Below are positions 34,899 through 42,952 of a stretch of DNA of 64,000 nt, piece after piece. How positions within the stretch are numbered: position 1 is the first letter of the stretch; every line of letters begins with the position of its first letter. Origin of the DNA: Thalassospira profundimaris (GTDB taxonomy: Bacteria > Pseudomonadota > Alphaproteobacteria > Rhodospirillales > Thalassospiraceae). Under the pieces are notes generated by a model. It searched no databases, was not told the DNA's origin, and saw nothing but the letters and a program-made list of their open reading frames with translations. Made by a program: the position numbers and the translations under genes. The DNA is taken from the NCBI RefSeq assembly GCF_003326795.1, contig NZ_JPWI01000009.1, positions 62,001 to 126,000 on the forward strand, given 5' to 3'.

Positions 34899-35795
34899 TT
34901 ACCGGCCGCGTTCAACAACGAACCGCGCCACTGCACGCAGCGGTTCGGCTTCATCGTCAAAGCAGCTCAGATGGTTGATCGCCTGGTCACACAGCATCTT
35001 TGCCTGATCGCGAGCCTGTTCCAGCCCCAGCAATTTGACAAAGGTCGACTTGTCCTGATCGATATCCTTGCCTGCAGTCTTGCCAAGTTCTTCGGAACTT
35101 GCTTCGACATCAAGCAGGTCATCCTTGATCTGGAACGCCAGCCCCATGTCATGGGCATAGGAACGCAATGCCATGCGAATGCTTTTCGGCGCCTTGCCAA
35201 GAATGGCACCGGCTTCGCAGGCAAAGGCAAACATGCGACCGGTTTTCAGCAGATGCAGGTGAGTTACCTGTGCCTGATCAAGGGACTGGCCTTCGCCCGC
35301 CAGATCGATCATCTGGCCCCCCACCATACCATGCGGCCCCGCCGCACGGGCAAGTGCACGCACAAGATCGGTACAGACACGCGGATCAGGATGGGTGTCT
35401 TCGTCTGCCAGAACTTCGAATGCCTGGGTCAGAAGCGCATCACCGGCAAGGATTGCGGTCGCCTCGTCAAACTGCTTGTGGCAGCTTGGCTTGCCGCGCC
35501 GCAGATCATCATCATCCATCGCGGGCAGATCATCATGGATCAGCGAATAGCTGTGAACCATCTCGACCGCCGCAGCAACGCGCAAAGCAGAATGGCGTGA
35601 CACCTTGAACAAAGATGCCGAGCTCAGCACCAGAAACGGGCGCAGGCGTTTGCCCTCGCCCAAGGTGGAATAACGCATCGCCTGAAACAGGCGCTGCTCA
35701 ATCTGGCCATTGGCACGCGGTAAAATTTTGTCGAGTGTCTCACCAAGATCGGCAGACGCTGCACTCAGTCCGGCAAGCAGGTCGTAACTCACCAC
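34899..35795 (-). CDS. ispA: Farnesyl diphosphate synthase (geranyl/farnesyl polyprenyl synthetase)
   Basis: It condenses DMAPP and two IPP to farnesyl diphosphate, the precursor of ubiquinone, undecaprenyl and hopanoid chains. It has 298 residues. The first Asp-rich motif is DDLPAMDDDDLRRG and the second is IKDDLLDVEA; GKRLRPFL binds IPP. The start ATG lies 27 bp after the xseB stop. The neighbours are xseB before it and the hydrolase and dxs after it. This xseB-ispA-dxs order is common in alphaproteobacteria. Confidence 0.95.
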   Translation of the reverse strand: MVSYDLLAGLSAASADLGETLDKILPRANGQIEQRLFQAMRYSTLGEGKRLRPFLVLSSASLFKVSRHSALRVAAAVEMVHSYSLIHDDLPAMDDDDLRRGKPSCHKQFDEATAILAGDALLTQAFEVLADEDTHPDPRVCTDLVRALARAAGPHGMVGGQMIDLAGEGQSLDQAQVTHLHLLKTGRMFAFACEAGAILGKAPKSIRMALRSYAHDMGLAFQIKDDLLDVEASSEELGKTAGKDIDQDKSTFVKLLGLEQARDQAKMLCDQAINHLSCFDDEAEPLRAVARFVVERGR

Positions 35796-35822
35796 GGTCT
35801 CCGAAGTTAAGGGGCAATCGCC

Positions 35823-36086
35823 CTATTCAATTTCAATTGGGGTTGCCGACGGGCGGCCATCCGCATTCAGGGTGATTTTTTCAATGCGCTCTTCGGCCGC
35901 ACGTAACTTGTCCGCACAATGACGTTTCAGGGCCGCACCACGTTCATATGATGCAATCGCGTCATCCAGTCCAACCTGGCCCTGCTCAAGCTGGCGGACA
36001 AGGGTCTCTAGCTGACCCAATGCCTCTTCAAAGCTGAGTTTTGCGATATCATCAGGGATGGCGGAAGATGAAGTAGCCTCGGACAT
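35823..36086 (-). CDS. xseB: Exodeoxyribonuclease VII small subunit
   Basis: An 87-residue subunit of exonuclease VII, which degrades single-stranded DNA with the large subunit XseA. The helical hairpin with LSFEEALGQLETLVRQLEQG (in parts LSFEEALGQLE, TLVRQLEQG) and LDDAIASYERGAALKRHC is diagnostic. A short Pro/Glu tail ends the protein. It starts the minus-strand operon with ispA; xseA is not in the window. Confidence 0.93.
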   Translation of the reverse strand: MSEATSSSAIPDDIAKLSFEEALGQLETLVRQLEQGQVGLDDAIASYERGAALKRHCADKLRAAEERIEKITLNADGRPSATPIEIE

Positions 36087-36198
36087 GTAAGCTCCATTTC
36101 TTTGAGTGCGCCGGAGTTTACGCGTAAGTCCTGATCAGGGCAACCAGACAGAGTGGAATTTCGTCTTGTCTAAACATTAGGATAACAGTCGCCATCCC

Positions 36199-37128
36199 TT
36201 AGCCCGTCATAAGGGTTCGTACATGCTGCAGCACACTTTCGGCAAGCGACGGCAAATCATATCCGCCCTCAAGAAGCGACACCAGACGCCCCTCGCATTG
36301 CGCATCGGCAAGCGCCATTAATTGCCGGGTGATCCAGACGAAATCGTCGGTCTCGAAGCACAGGCCTGCCAGCGGATCGTTCTTGTGGGCGTCAAACCCC
36401 GCCGAAACGATCAGAAGTTCCGGCTTGAAAGCTGAAATGCCCGGAATCACGGTTTCATTAAAGGCCGCCTGAAGTTCGGCTGTTCCGGCACCCGCAGGCA
36501 ATCCGACATTAAGGATATTGTTGGCACAGCCCCGTTCGGTCTCGGCACCGGTGCCGGGATAAAGCGGCCATTGATGGGTCGAACAATAAAACAGATCCGG
36601 ATCGTTAAAGAACAAATCCTGCGTACCATTGCCGTGATGAACATCAAAATCCATCACTGCGATGCGTTTCAAACCGTAACGCTTGCGCGCGTAATGGGCG
36701 GCAATCGCGGCATTGTTAAACAGACAGAATCCCATCGCCCGGTCATATTCGGCATGGTGCCCGGGCGGGCGCGTGGCAACAAAGGCATTATGTTCATGAC
36801 CATCCACGACCGCGTCAACGGCAACGCATGCCCCGCCGACAGCACGCAGCGCCGCCTTGCCCGATTTTGGCGAAATATAGGTATCGCCATCAAGTGACTT
36901 GATGCCGCTTTCCGGAATAGACGCCATCACCTTGTCGACATAGGCCGGATCATGCACAGCCTTGATCAGGTCCATATCGCCCAGCGGGGCTTCTTCACGG
37001 TGCAGAAACATGAATTCCTCGGCCTCGAAAACACGCTGAATGACGCGCAATCGGTCCGAGCTTTCCGGGTGGCCCGGGCCGGTATCATGTTCAATGCAAT
37101 CGTGATGCGTAACGAACAGTGTCGCCAT
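36199..37128 (-). CDS. Histone deacetylase family (acetylpolyamine/acetyl-lysine amidohydrolase-like)
   Basis: A zinc hydrolase of 309 residues. RPPGHHAE carries the two active-site His, DFDVHHGNGTQ gives zinc-binding Asp and His, and the later SAGFDAHKNDPLAG gives the other zinc Asp. FDAH and EGGYDL complete the class II-like pattern. The start at 37128 (MATLFVTHHDC) gives the normal N-terminus; residues before it do not match. Bacterial members remove acetyl groups from polyamines, small molecules or proteins. It reads alone on the minus strand. Confidence 0.92.
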   Translation of the reverse strand: MATLFVTHHDCIEHDTGPGHPESSDRLRVIQRVFEAEEFMFLHREEAPLGDMDLIKAVHDPAYVDKVMASIPESGIKSLDGDTYISPKSGKAALRAVGGACVAVDAVVDGHEHNAFVATRPPGHHAEYDRAMGFCLFNNAAIAAHYARKRYGLKRIAVMDFDVHHGNGTQDLFFNDPDLFYCSTHQWPLYPGTGAETERGCANNILNVGLPAGAGTAELQAAFNETVIPGISAFKPELLIVSAGFDAHKNDPLAGLCFETDDFVWITRQLMALADAQCEGRLVSLLEGGYDLPSLAESVLQHVRTLMTG

Positions 37129-37641
37129 CTCTTTTGGTCGCCTTCCTGATTGGATCAGCAATATGATCGGGTCTTGCAGGATTATGCTGCGCATCTCCTG
37201 CTTATATGCGTGATTTTGGTATCATAATCGCGACGCCGGGCGCGCCGCTTTGTTCTAAATCAGCATATCCCCCATGGGCGCTGCAAGTTCTTTGGTTGTT
37301 TTTTAAACCAAACCGGGCGACCTCTGACCGTTAAAATTGTAATCACTTTCACAGTTTCGCCTTTTTCTCGATGTTAGATTTGCGTAATCGACGAAGTTCC
37401 TGAAAGCGACGCAAAAGACACCTTTAGACGATAAATTGCCCGTAATTCGGCGCATTTTTGCCTTTAAGCCTTGCAAAAGTCAGGGGGTGGATCAAGAAAC
37501 GCTTATCAGTGAACTTTCTGATATCAACGCGGAAATCCGGTGTATCGCGAGGTATTCCAACCGAGTAACAATCAAATGATGTCCTGTTGAGAATAAACTG
37601 CATCTTGACAGAACCGGCATATACTTGAGAATAAGAACGAG

Positions 37642-37690
37642 CCAAACATTAGTGTTTGGTGGGTTCAAGAGCCACAACCTTTCAGGTTGT
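37642..37690 (+). other. Two adjacent small hairpins, possible leader or small RNA
   Basis: CCAAACA-TTAG-TGTTTGG (37642-37659) and ACAACCT-TTC-AGGTTGT (37674-37690) are perfect 7-bp hairpins 14 nt apart. Together they look like a folded RNA segment, about 120-170 nt before the regulator start. No T run follows, so they are not terminators. Confidence 0.45.
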
Positions 37691-37776
37691 ATAAGGAATG
37701 GAAACTCCGGTCGCATGATCTTCATCTGCTTTGATGGGATCAAATGACAAAAAAAATCGGATTTTCATTGGGACAA

Positions 37777-37808
37777 TGGCCGCTTGCGGCCAGGCTTATA
37801 AGGAAGCC
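37777..37808 (+). promoter_or_regulatory. Hairpins around the ribosome site of bigR-like copy 2
   Basis: TGGCCGC-TT-GCGGCCA (37777-37792) is immediately followed by GGCTT...AAGCC (37793-37808), whose loop holds AAGG, the Shine-Dalgarno sequence of the gene starting at 37811. The stems could hide or present the ribosome site. Confidence 0.5.
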
Positions 37809-37810
37809 AA

Positions 37811-38128
37811 ATGGAACTAAACCATTTAGAACAAAAGGCCCAACAGGCGAGCACCCTGTTAAAGGCCATGAGCAATCAGAGCAGACTGCTTATTCTTTGC
37901 CAACTTAACGAAGGCGAAAAGTCCGTTGGCGAACTCGAACGTATCGTCGGGCTAAGCCAGTCCGCCCTGTCGCAGCACCTTGCACGCCTGCGTCGTGACA
38001 AACTTGTTAAAACCCGTCGCGAGGCACAGACCATTTTCTACTCGTTGCATGGTGACGAAGCTCTGCGTGTCATCAAGACACTCTATGGGCTTTATTGCGA
38101 TACCAGCAGCAATGCCGCTGCTGCGTGA
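37811..38128 (+). CDS. ArsR-family regulator, BigR/SqrR-type persulfide sensor (copy 2)
   Basis: A 105-residue paralogue of the protein at 4117, aligned without gaps over 96 residues with 51 identities by hand count. Cys30 (LILC) and Cys96 (LYC) are again 66 residues apart, the sulfur-sensing pair of BigR and SqrR. The recognition helix QSALSQHLARLRR (13 residues) is identical in both copies, so they probably bind similar DNA. An AAGG ribosome site lies in a hairpin loop. No sulfide-quinone reductase or persulfide dioxygenase gene lies nearby; the regulator is alone before a strong terminator. Confidence 0.88.
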   Translation: MELNHLEQKAQQASTLLKAMSNQSRLLILCQLNEGEKSVGELERIVGLSQSALSQHLARLRRDKLVKTRREAQTIFYSLHGDEALRVIKTLYGLYCDTSSNAAAA

Positions 38129-38151
38129 AAATGATCAGGGTAATCCCCCAC

Positions 38152-38187
38152 AAAAAAAAGCCTGCCATTTGTGGCAGGCTTTTTTTT
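38152..38187. terminator. Strong bidirectional terminator after bigR-like copy 2
   Basis: Stem AGCCTGCCA / TGGCAGGCT with runs of eight A on the left and eight T on the right. It ends the regulator transcript and, in the other direction, the EipB-like gene. Confidence 0.92.
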
Positions 38188-38229
38188 GTGGCTTAACACC
38201 ATATCACACGCAACAGCATGCCCGTCGGG

Positions 38230-39084
38230 TCATGACCCGCAATCAGGCTGCGGCAGCAACGATACCTTATCAAGCGTTCCCAGCACCTCGAACTCGCCAT
38301 AGTCGAACCGCATGGCATGGGCGACCCCATTCAGCCCGAAATCCACCGCCATCTCGGTCGAAGGACCATTTTCCGCAGCACCCAGCGGATAGAATGCCAA
38401 ATTCATGCGATGGAACAGCGTCGTTGCGATCTTGTCAGGATCATCAGCATTATGGTCCGGCTTCTTTTGATCTGAAATGACCACGGCAATCCGGTTGGTC
38501 GGTGTTTCACCACTGCCATCAAAGACAAGATCATTGCCAAATTTCTCACCGGCCGCTGCGCGCTCAAGCAACATTGCTGAGTGCTGCGTCGGGAACATCG
38601 TATCTGCCGGAAGCTCCTCGGTCACTTCAACCGGGACCTGATAGGTCACCTTGACAGCGTCGCTTTCACGGACGGCCGATCCGACGATTTCATCAACCTT
38701 GGTACCATCAAGATAGTCGCTCATCCGGAAACGATAATGCGCGCCTGCAAAGTCTTCCCACTGGGTCATGGAATAGGCTGAATTGATTGCGGTTCCTTCC
38801 GCGCCTTGCAGAATCATGATCTGCTGCATTTCAGTGACCCAGCCATCACACATTTTTTCAAAGCGATAACCAAGGACACCCGATGCATCAACCACCGAAC
38901 TCCCCTGATCAGAACGGGTCATCTTGAAATGATATTCCGCGACATGCGGGATCATTGCACTTTCGACACTGGAAACACTTCCAGCCTGTGCCGCACATCC
39001 TGCAAGCCCCAAACACAAGATCAGCGTTCCTGCGAAGGAACGCCGACTTTCTTCAAACTTCGAAAACAAAACCGACAATATCAC
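38230..39084 (-). CDS. EipB-like cell-envelope integrity protein (DUF1849)
   Basis: A 284-residue exported protein. The N-terminal hydrophobic stretch LILCLGLAGCAAQAG is a signal with a possible lipobox at LAGC. The mature part matches EipB: VAEYHFKMT, then Cys in KMCDGW and the last Cys in QPDCGS, the pair that forms a disulfide in Brucella EipB. EipB is a periplasmic beta-spiral protein needed for envelope integrity. The GTG start overlaps the stop of the SPOR lipoprotein gene by 4 nt (GTGA); a TTG at 39078 has better ribosome-site spacing (GGAGA). The two are clearly coupled. Confidence 0.88.
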   Translation of the reverse strand: MILSVLFSKFEESRRSFAGTLILCLGLAGCAAQAGSVSSVESAMIPHVAEYHFKMTRSDQGSSVVDASGVLGYRFEKMCDGWVTEMQQIMILQGAEGTAINSAYSMTQWEDFAGAHYRFRMSDYLDGTKVDEIVGSAVRESDAVKVTYQVPVEVTEELPADTMFPTQHSAMLLERAAAGEKFGNDLVFDGSGETPTNRIAVVISDQKKPDHNADDPDKIATTLFHRMNLAFYPLGAAENGPSTEMAVDFGLNGVAHAMRFDYGEFEVLGTLDKVSLLPQPDCGS

Positions 39085-40031
39085 TCTCCGGTGGCGCCAA
39101 TCCCGACAATCCAGGGATCTTTAACACCCTTTTTGACAGCAAGAAGGCGTAAATCATTTGCATGTTCTGCCGAAAGCGGACCGACTGCAACCCGCATATA
39201 ATTGCGACCATTCACAAGCGCAGTCAAAAGCCGGGGCTGATATTCGTTGTAAATCTCAAGGGCCTTCTGCGCACGGGCTTCATTGGCAAAACTTGCCAAG
39301 ATCACATAATCACCCGGCAGAGGTGCTGCAAGTACATCACCAGCCAATCCCTTGCCATCGACCGCTGCATCAATCCCGGTTGCATTGGCCACAGGCGCAT
39401 TGTCATCAGTCATAACCGCGGCATCAACCAGGGCAGCTGTCATTGTTTCGGGCTGCGCGGTTTCTGCCGGTTTGGCGTCGGAAACATAACCGGCAATCGC
39501 GGCATCGGCTTCGGCCTGCGGATCAAGCACATTGCCTTCATTGCCATAGGACACAACATCACCGGCATCGAACTGCTCGGATGCCGAGGCAACTTCGACC
39601 GGCTTTTCATTTGCGGGCGCGCCAAGTTCGGTTTGGGCAATTGTTGCACGCGGCGGAAGATCGGTCTTGATAATCGGCGTTGCATTCATATCAACCGGGC
39701 GTGACCAGTTCTCAGCGGGCGCATTGACCGCATAAATCTCGGGTCGGGCGGTACGGATTTCCTGTTTGATTTCCGGCTCGCCCAGTGGGGCGAGTGCTGC
39801 GGCTTCTTCGGCAAGAACGATTTCGTCGTCCTTGCAGATATCCTGATCAAACAGCGGACGATGCAGCGCGCAATCCTGTTCGGCAACGATGGACACGGCA
39901 TGATCTGTCGTGCTTTTTCCTGTGGTGACATAGCTGATCAAATCACCTGCCAGCTTGGCAACGGTAAGCTCAATCGGCCCACCGCACGCACCGAGTGCCA
40001 ATGGTGCAGCCACAACGAGTATCTTTTTCAC
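39081..40031 (-). CDS. SPOR-domain lipoprotein
   Basis: A 316-residue outer-membrane lipoprotein. The signal MKKILVVAAPLALGAC ends in the lipidated Cys16. Residues about 80-230 are low complexity, rich in Ala, Glu and Pro. The last 75 residues form a SPOR domain (YVILASFANEARAQKALEIY, then YMRVAVGPLSAEHANDL), which binds septal peptidoglycan stripped of stem peptides. It is first of a two-gene operon with the EipB-like gene, both acting on the envelope. The ATG at 40031 gives a proper signal peptide. Confidence 0.85.
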   Translation of the reverse strand: MKKILVVAAPLALGACGGPIELTVAKLAGDLISYVTTGKSTTDHAVSIVAEQDCALHRPLFDQDICKDDEIVLAEEAAALAPLGEPEIKQEIRTARPEIYAVNAPAENWSRPVDMNATPIIKTDLPPRATIAQTELGAPANEKPVEVASASEQFDAGDVVSYGNEGNVLDPQAEADAAIAGYVSDAKPAETAQPETMTAALVDAAVMTDDNAPVANATGIDAAVDGKGLAGDVLAAPLPGDYVILASFANEARAQKALEIYNEYQPRLLTALVNGRNYMRVAVGPLSAEHANDLRLLAVKKGVKDPWIVGIGATGE

Positions 40032-40110
40032 AGGCCATCCCCCGAAGGATCAAATTTGTTATCTTCGCGGTACTTTGGCGCATCGGCAGTTAATATTAGG
40101 TAACCAGTTG

Positions 40111-40147
40111 GCACAAAAGAAAACGGCCCGGACAAAACCGGGCCGTT
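40111..40147 (-). terminator. Terminator of aspS
   Basis: A perfect 10-bp stem (AACGGCCCGG / CCGGGCCGTT) that on the minus strand is followed by TTTTCTTTTG, just after the aspS stop. Confidence 0.85.
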
Positions 40148-40187
40148 CATCACATGATATATCCGGGCCCGAAGCCCCGAAACATAA

Positions 40188-41975
40188 TCAGTCTTTTTTC
40201 GCCTTCGGCGGCAGCTGAACACGCAGATGCAGTTCTTTAAGCTGCTTGTCTTCGACATTCGAAGGCGCGTTCATCATAAGATCCTGTGCCTGCTGATTCA
40301 GCGGGAAGGCAATGACTTCGCGAATGTTCGGCTCGTCAGCAAGCAGCATGACGATACGGTCAACACCCGGGGCAGAACCACCGTGCGGCGGTGCGCCGAA
40401 TTTGAACGCGTTAAGCATGCCGCCAAACTGTTCTTCGACCACGTCCTGACCGTAACCGGCAATCTCGAACGCCTTGTACATGATGTCCGGACGGTGGTTA
40501 CGAATGGCACCCGACGACAGCTCGATACCGTTACACACGATGTCATACTGCCAGGCCTTGATATCAAGCGGGTTCATGTTTTCAAGCGACTCAAGACCGC
40601 CCTGCGGCATCGAGAACGGGTTGTGGCTGAATTCGATCTTGCCGTCGTCATCTTCCTCATACATCGGGAAGTCAACAATCCAGCAGAACTTGAACATACC
40701 TTCTTCGCGCAGTTCAAGTTCGTCACAGACCTTGTCACGGACCTTGCCAGCAAACTTGGCCGCAGCCAGGGCCTTGTCACACACGAAGAACACAGCATCG
40801 CCGTTCGATACGCCTGCGATTTCCTTGATCTGCGCAATACGATCGGCATCAAGGTTCTTGGCAATCGGGCCTTTTGCTTCGCCGTCTTCGCCATAAACGA
40901 TATAGCCAAGACCAGCCGCACCCTCGTCACGTGCCCATGAGTTCAGCTTGTCAAAGAAGCTGCGCGGACGTGAAGCGGCACCAGTTGCCTGAATGGCGCG
41001 AACGACCGAACCTTTTTCGATGTTCGAGGCAAAGATACCAAAGCTCGAACCACGGAACGGCTCGGTTACATCGGAAATCAGAAGCGGGTTACGCAGATCC
41101 GGCTTGTCCGAACCGTATTTCGCCATCGATTCATCGAACGGAATACGCGGGAACGGGAACGGGGTAACATCACGACCACCGCCGAACTCGACAAAGATCT
41201 CATAGAGAACCGGCTCGATCGCGGCGAATACGTCTTCCTGGGTGGCAAAGGCCATCTCGAAGTCGAGCTGATAGAATTCACCCGGCGAACGGTCAGCACG
41301 TGCATCTTCATCGCGGAAGCACGGTGCAATCTGGAAGTAACGGTCAAAGCCCGAAACCATCAGAAGCTGTTTGAACTGCTGCGGAGCCTGCGGCAGCGCA
41401 TAGAACTTGCCCGGATGCATACGCGACGGAACCAGGAAGTCACGTGCGCCTTCCGGCGAGCTTGCCGTCAGGATCGGGGTCTGGATTTCAAGGAAGCCCT
41501 GTGCAGTCATTTTCTGACGCATGGCCGAAATGACCTTCGAACGCAGAACGATGTTCGAATGAACACTTTCGCGACGCAGATCAAGGTAACGGTGACGCAG
41601 GCGGATTTCCTCGCCATATTCAACGTCGCCAAAGACCGGCATCGGCAGAACTTCAGCCGCGGACTGAACTTCGATATTCGATGCATAAACCTCGATCTCG
41701 CCGGTCGGCAGATTCGGATTGATGGTTTCCGCAGTACGTTTGACAACCTTGCCATCGACCGTGATCACGCTTTCGGCGCGCGCTTTATCAAGCGTTTCAA
41801 ACAGCGGGCTGGAAATGTCGATCACGACCTGGGTGATGCCGTAATGGTCGCGCAGGTCAACAAACAGAAGGTTGCCGTGGTCACGCTTACGGTGAATCCA
41901 GCCAGACAGACGAACTTCCGCATCTGCGTCAGTCGCGCGCAGCGCATTACAATTATGTGAGCGATAAGGATGCAT
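40188..41975 (-). CDS. aspS: Aspartyl-tRNA synthetase (bacterial type, probably non-discriminating)
   Basis: A class II synthetase of 595 residues that charges tRNA-Asp. The anticodon-binding OB domain is at about 15-100 ([20 protein letters not shown], in halves), then the catalytic core with [39 protein letters not shown] and the bacterial GAD insertion, ending with [14 protein letters not shown]. Alphaproteobacteria often use this enzyme for tRNA-Asn as well, but that depends on gatCAB elsewhere. The start at 41975 (MHPYRSH) is the normal N-terminus, with GGA 7 nt upstream. Confidence 0.96.
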   Translation of the reverse strand: MHPYRSHNCNALRATDADAEVRLSGWIHRKRDHGNLLFVDLRDHYGITQVVIDISSPLFETLDKARAESVITVDGKVVKRTAETINPNLPTGEIEVYASNIEVQSAAEVLPMPVFGDVEYGEEIRLRHRYLDLRRESVHSNIVLRSKVISAMRQKMTAQGFLEIQTPILTASSPEGARDFLVPSRMHPGKFYALPQAPQQFKQLLMVSGFDRYFQIAPCFRDEDARADRSPGEFYQLDFEMAFATQEDVFAAIEPVLYEIFVEFGGGRDVTPFPFPRIPFDESMAKYGSDKPDLRNPLLISDVTEPFRGSSFGIFASNIEKGSVVRAIQATGAASRPRSFFDKLNSWARDEGAAGLGYIVYGEDGEAKGPIAKNLDADRIAQIKEIAGVSNGDAVFFVCDKALAAAKFAGKVRDKVCDELELREEGMFKFCWIVDFPMYEEDDDGKIEFSHNPFSMPQGGLESLENMNPLDIKAWQYDIVCNGIELSSGAIRNHRPDIMYKAFEIAGYGQDVVEEQFGGMLNAFKFGAPPHGGSAPGVDRIVMLLADEPNIREVIAFPLNQQAQDLMMNAPSNVEDKQLKELHLRVQLPPKAKKD

Positions 41976-42219
41976 TGTCATTCCAGGTTGCTTTATATTT
42001 TGGGCCGCAAATTTGGCCGCAAAGGTGCATGCCAGACCCGCGCTGTCAAACAAAAAACGCACCACAACAGACCCGTTCCGACAATTTCGAAACGTTTCGC
42101 GGTGATGTGTTCACTGCCGTTCATACGCGGCGTCAAAATTTCCGCGGTATAAAACGCTCTCGAAGGCGGCGCGTCAAGTGCCCGTCTTGCATATCACCGT
42201 CTTGCAGATCGCCAGTTCG

Positions 42220-42753
42220 TCACGATCCGACCTTGATTGCCTGCAAATCCTTGACCTTGGTAAAGCCGATCAGGGTGCCGGAGCCAAAGGTGATATCCGT
42301 CCAGTTTTCCACATCAAATTTGAAATGCGCCAGCGCGCATGTCGGATATTTGCGCGCCATTGCATCTCGGGCCTCTGCGTCCCCGGCCCCGAACAGTGCC
42401 TGCGCAAACATCTCGATACCGGGATTATGGCCGATAAACATCACGGACGTCGCGTCTTCATGGGTGTGATGAAGGCTTTCAAGCAACACGCTTTCACCGG
42501 CCATATAAAGATCTTCGCTATAGATCACATCGGCATGGGTGGCAAAATCGCGCCCCAGAAGACCAAGTGTCTGCACCGTACGAGCCGCCGTCGAACACCA
42601 GACAAGATCAGGTATCAGGGCCTGCTCACGCAGGAAACGCCCCATAAATGGTGCCGCCTTTTCGCCACGACGGTTGAGTTCACGGTCATGGTCGGCCCGA
42701 CCGGGGTCGGACCAGCTTGATTTTGCATGCCTGAGCAACAGCAACGTCTTCAT
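42220..42753 (-). CDS. Histidine phosphatase (SixA-like)
   Basis: A phosphohistidine phosphatase of the SixA group, 177 residues. LLRHAKSSW at about 4-12 carries the phospho-acceptor His, and the second catalytic His lies in FIGHNPGIE (near residue 105). SixA removes phosphate from the HPt domain of phosphorelay kinases. The start at 42753 gives the usual MKTLLLLRHAK; an ATG at 42774 adds seven residues. It is divergent from ppk across about 200 bp. Confidence 0.9.
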   Translation of the reverse strand: MKTLLLLRHAKSSWSDPGRADHDRELNRRGEKAAPFMGRFLREQALIPDLVWCSTAARTVQTLGLLGRDFATHADVIYSEDLYMAGESVLLESLHHTHEDATSVMFIGHNPGIEMFAQALFGAGDAEARDAMARKYPTCALAHFKFDVENWTDITFGSGTLIGFTKVKDLQAIKVGS

Positions 42754-42835
42754 GTCTTCGGTCTTTACAGCCATGAATGATGATCAAACGGTGTTCTTCC
42801 ATGCCATATAGAAGCCTGTAGCGCCATCAGAAAAA

Positions 42836-42921
42836 CTGACACATAAATTTAAGAAAATTGCACGGGCGCAAACAGTTATCCTATACTCCATTTGCAACCG
42901 GGAACTGTCGCATAAATTCAA
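42836..42921. repeat. Direct repeat upstream of ppk
   Basis: CTGACACATAAATTTAA (42836-42852) and CTGTCGCATAAATTCAA (42905-42921) agree at 14 of 17 positions, 69 bp apart start to start. One lies upstream and one downstream of the ppk promoter. The CTGTC part recalls a Pho-box half, but the second half does not fit. Confidence 0.5.
42858..42887 (+). promoter_or_regulatory. Candidate promoter of ppk
   Basis: TTGCAC (42858) and TATACT (42882) with an 18-nt spacer resemble a sigma-70 promoter, about 65 bp before the ppk start codon. Confidence 0.55.
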
Positions 42922-42952
42922 AGACATTCCCTCAATCCGCAGGAGGCATAGC

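Larger units (their letters stand above)
37129..37810. other. Long intergenic region upstream of bigR-like copy 2
   Basis: About 680 bp with no convincing gene; the short minus-strand frames here lack ribosome sites and family features. The left part (to about 37600) is AT-rich and featureless to my eye. The right part holds three compact hairpins in a row before the regulator start, described separately. The region must contain the promoters of both the deacetylase gene (minus) and the regulator (plus). An untranslated structured leader or a small RNA is possible. Confidence 0.5.

Noticed and set aside
37424..37743. Two overlapping minus-strand frames of 73 and 83 codons in the largest intergenic gap
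   Set aside because: They have no good ribosome site, no hydrophobic or motif pattern, and they overlap each other in different frames.
37744..37905. A 53-codon plus-strand frame overlapping the start of the second BigR/SqrR-like gene
   Set aside because: No ribosome site was seen and the sequence is basic and unpatterned; a coupling leader peptide cannot be excluded but is not supported.
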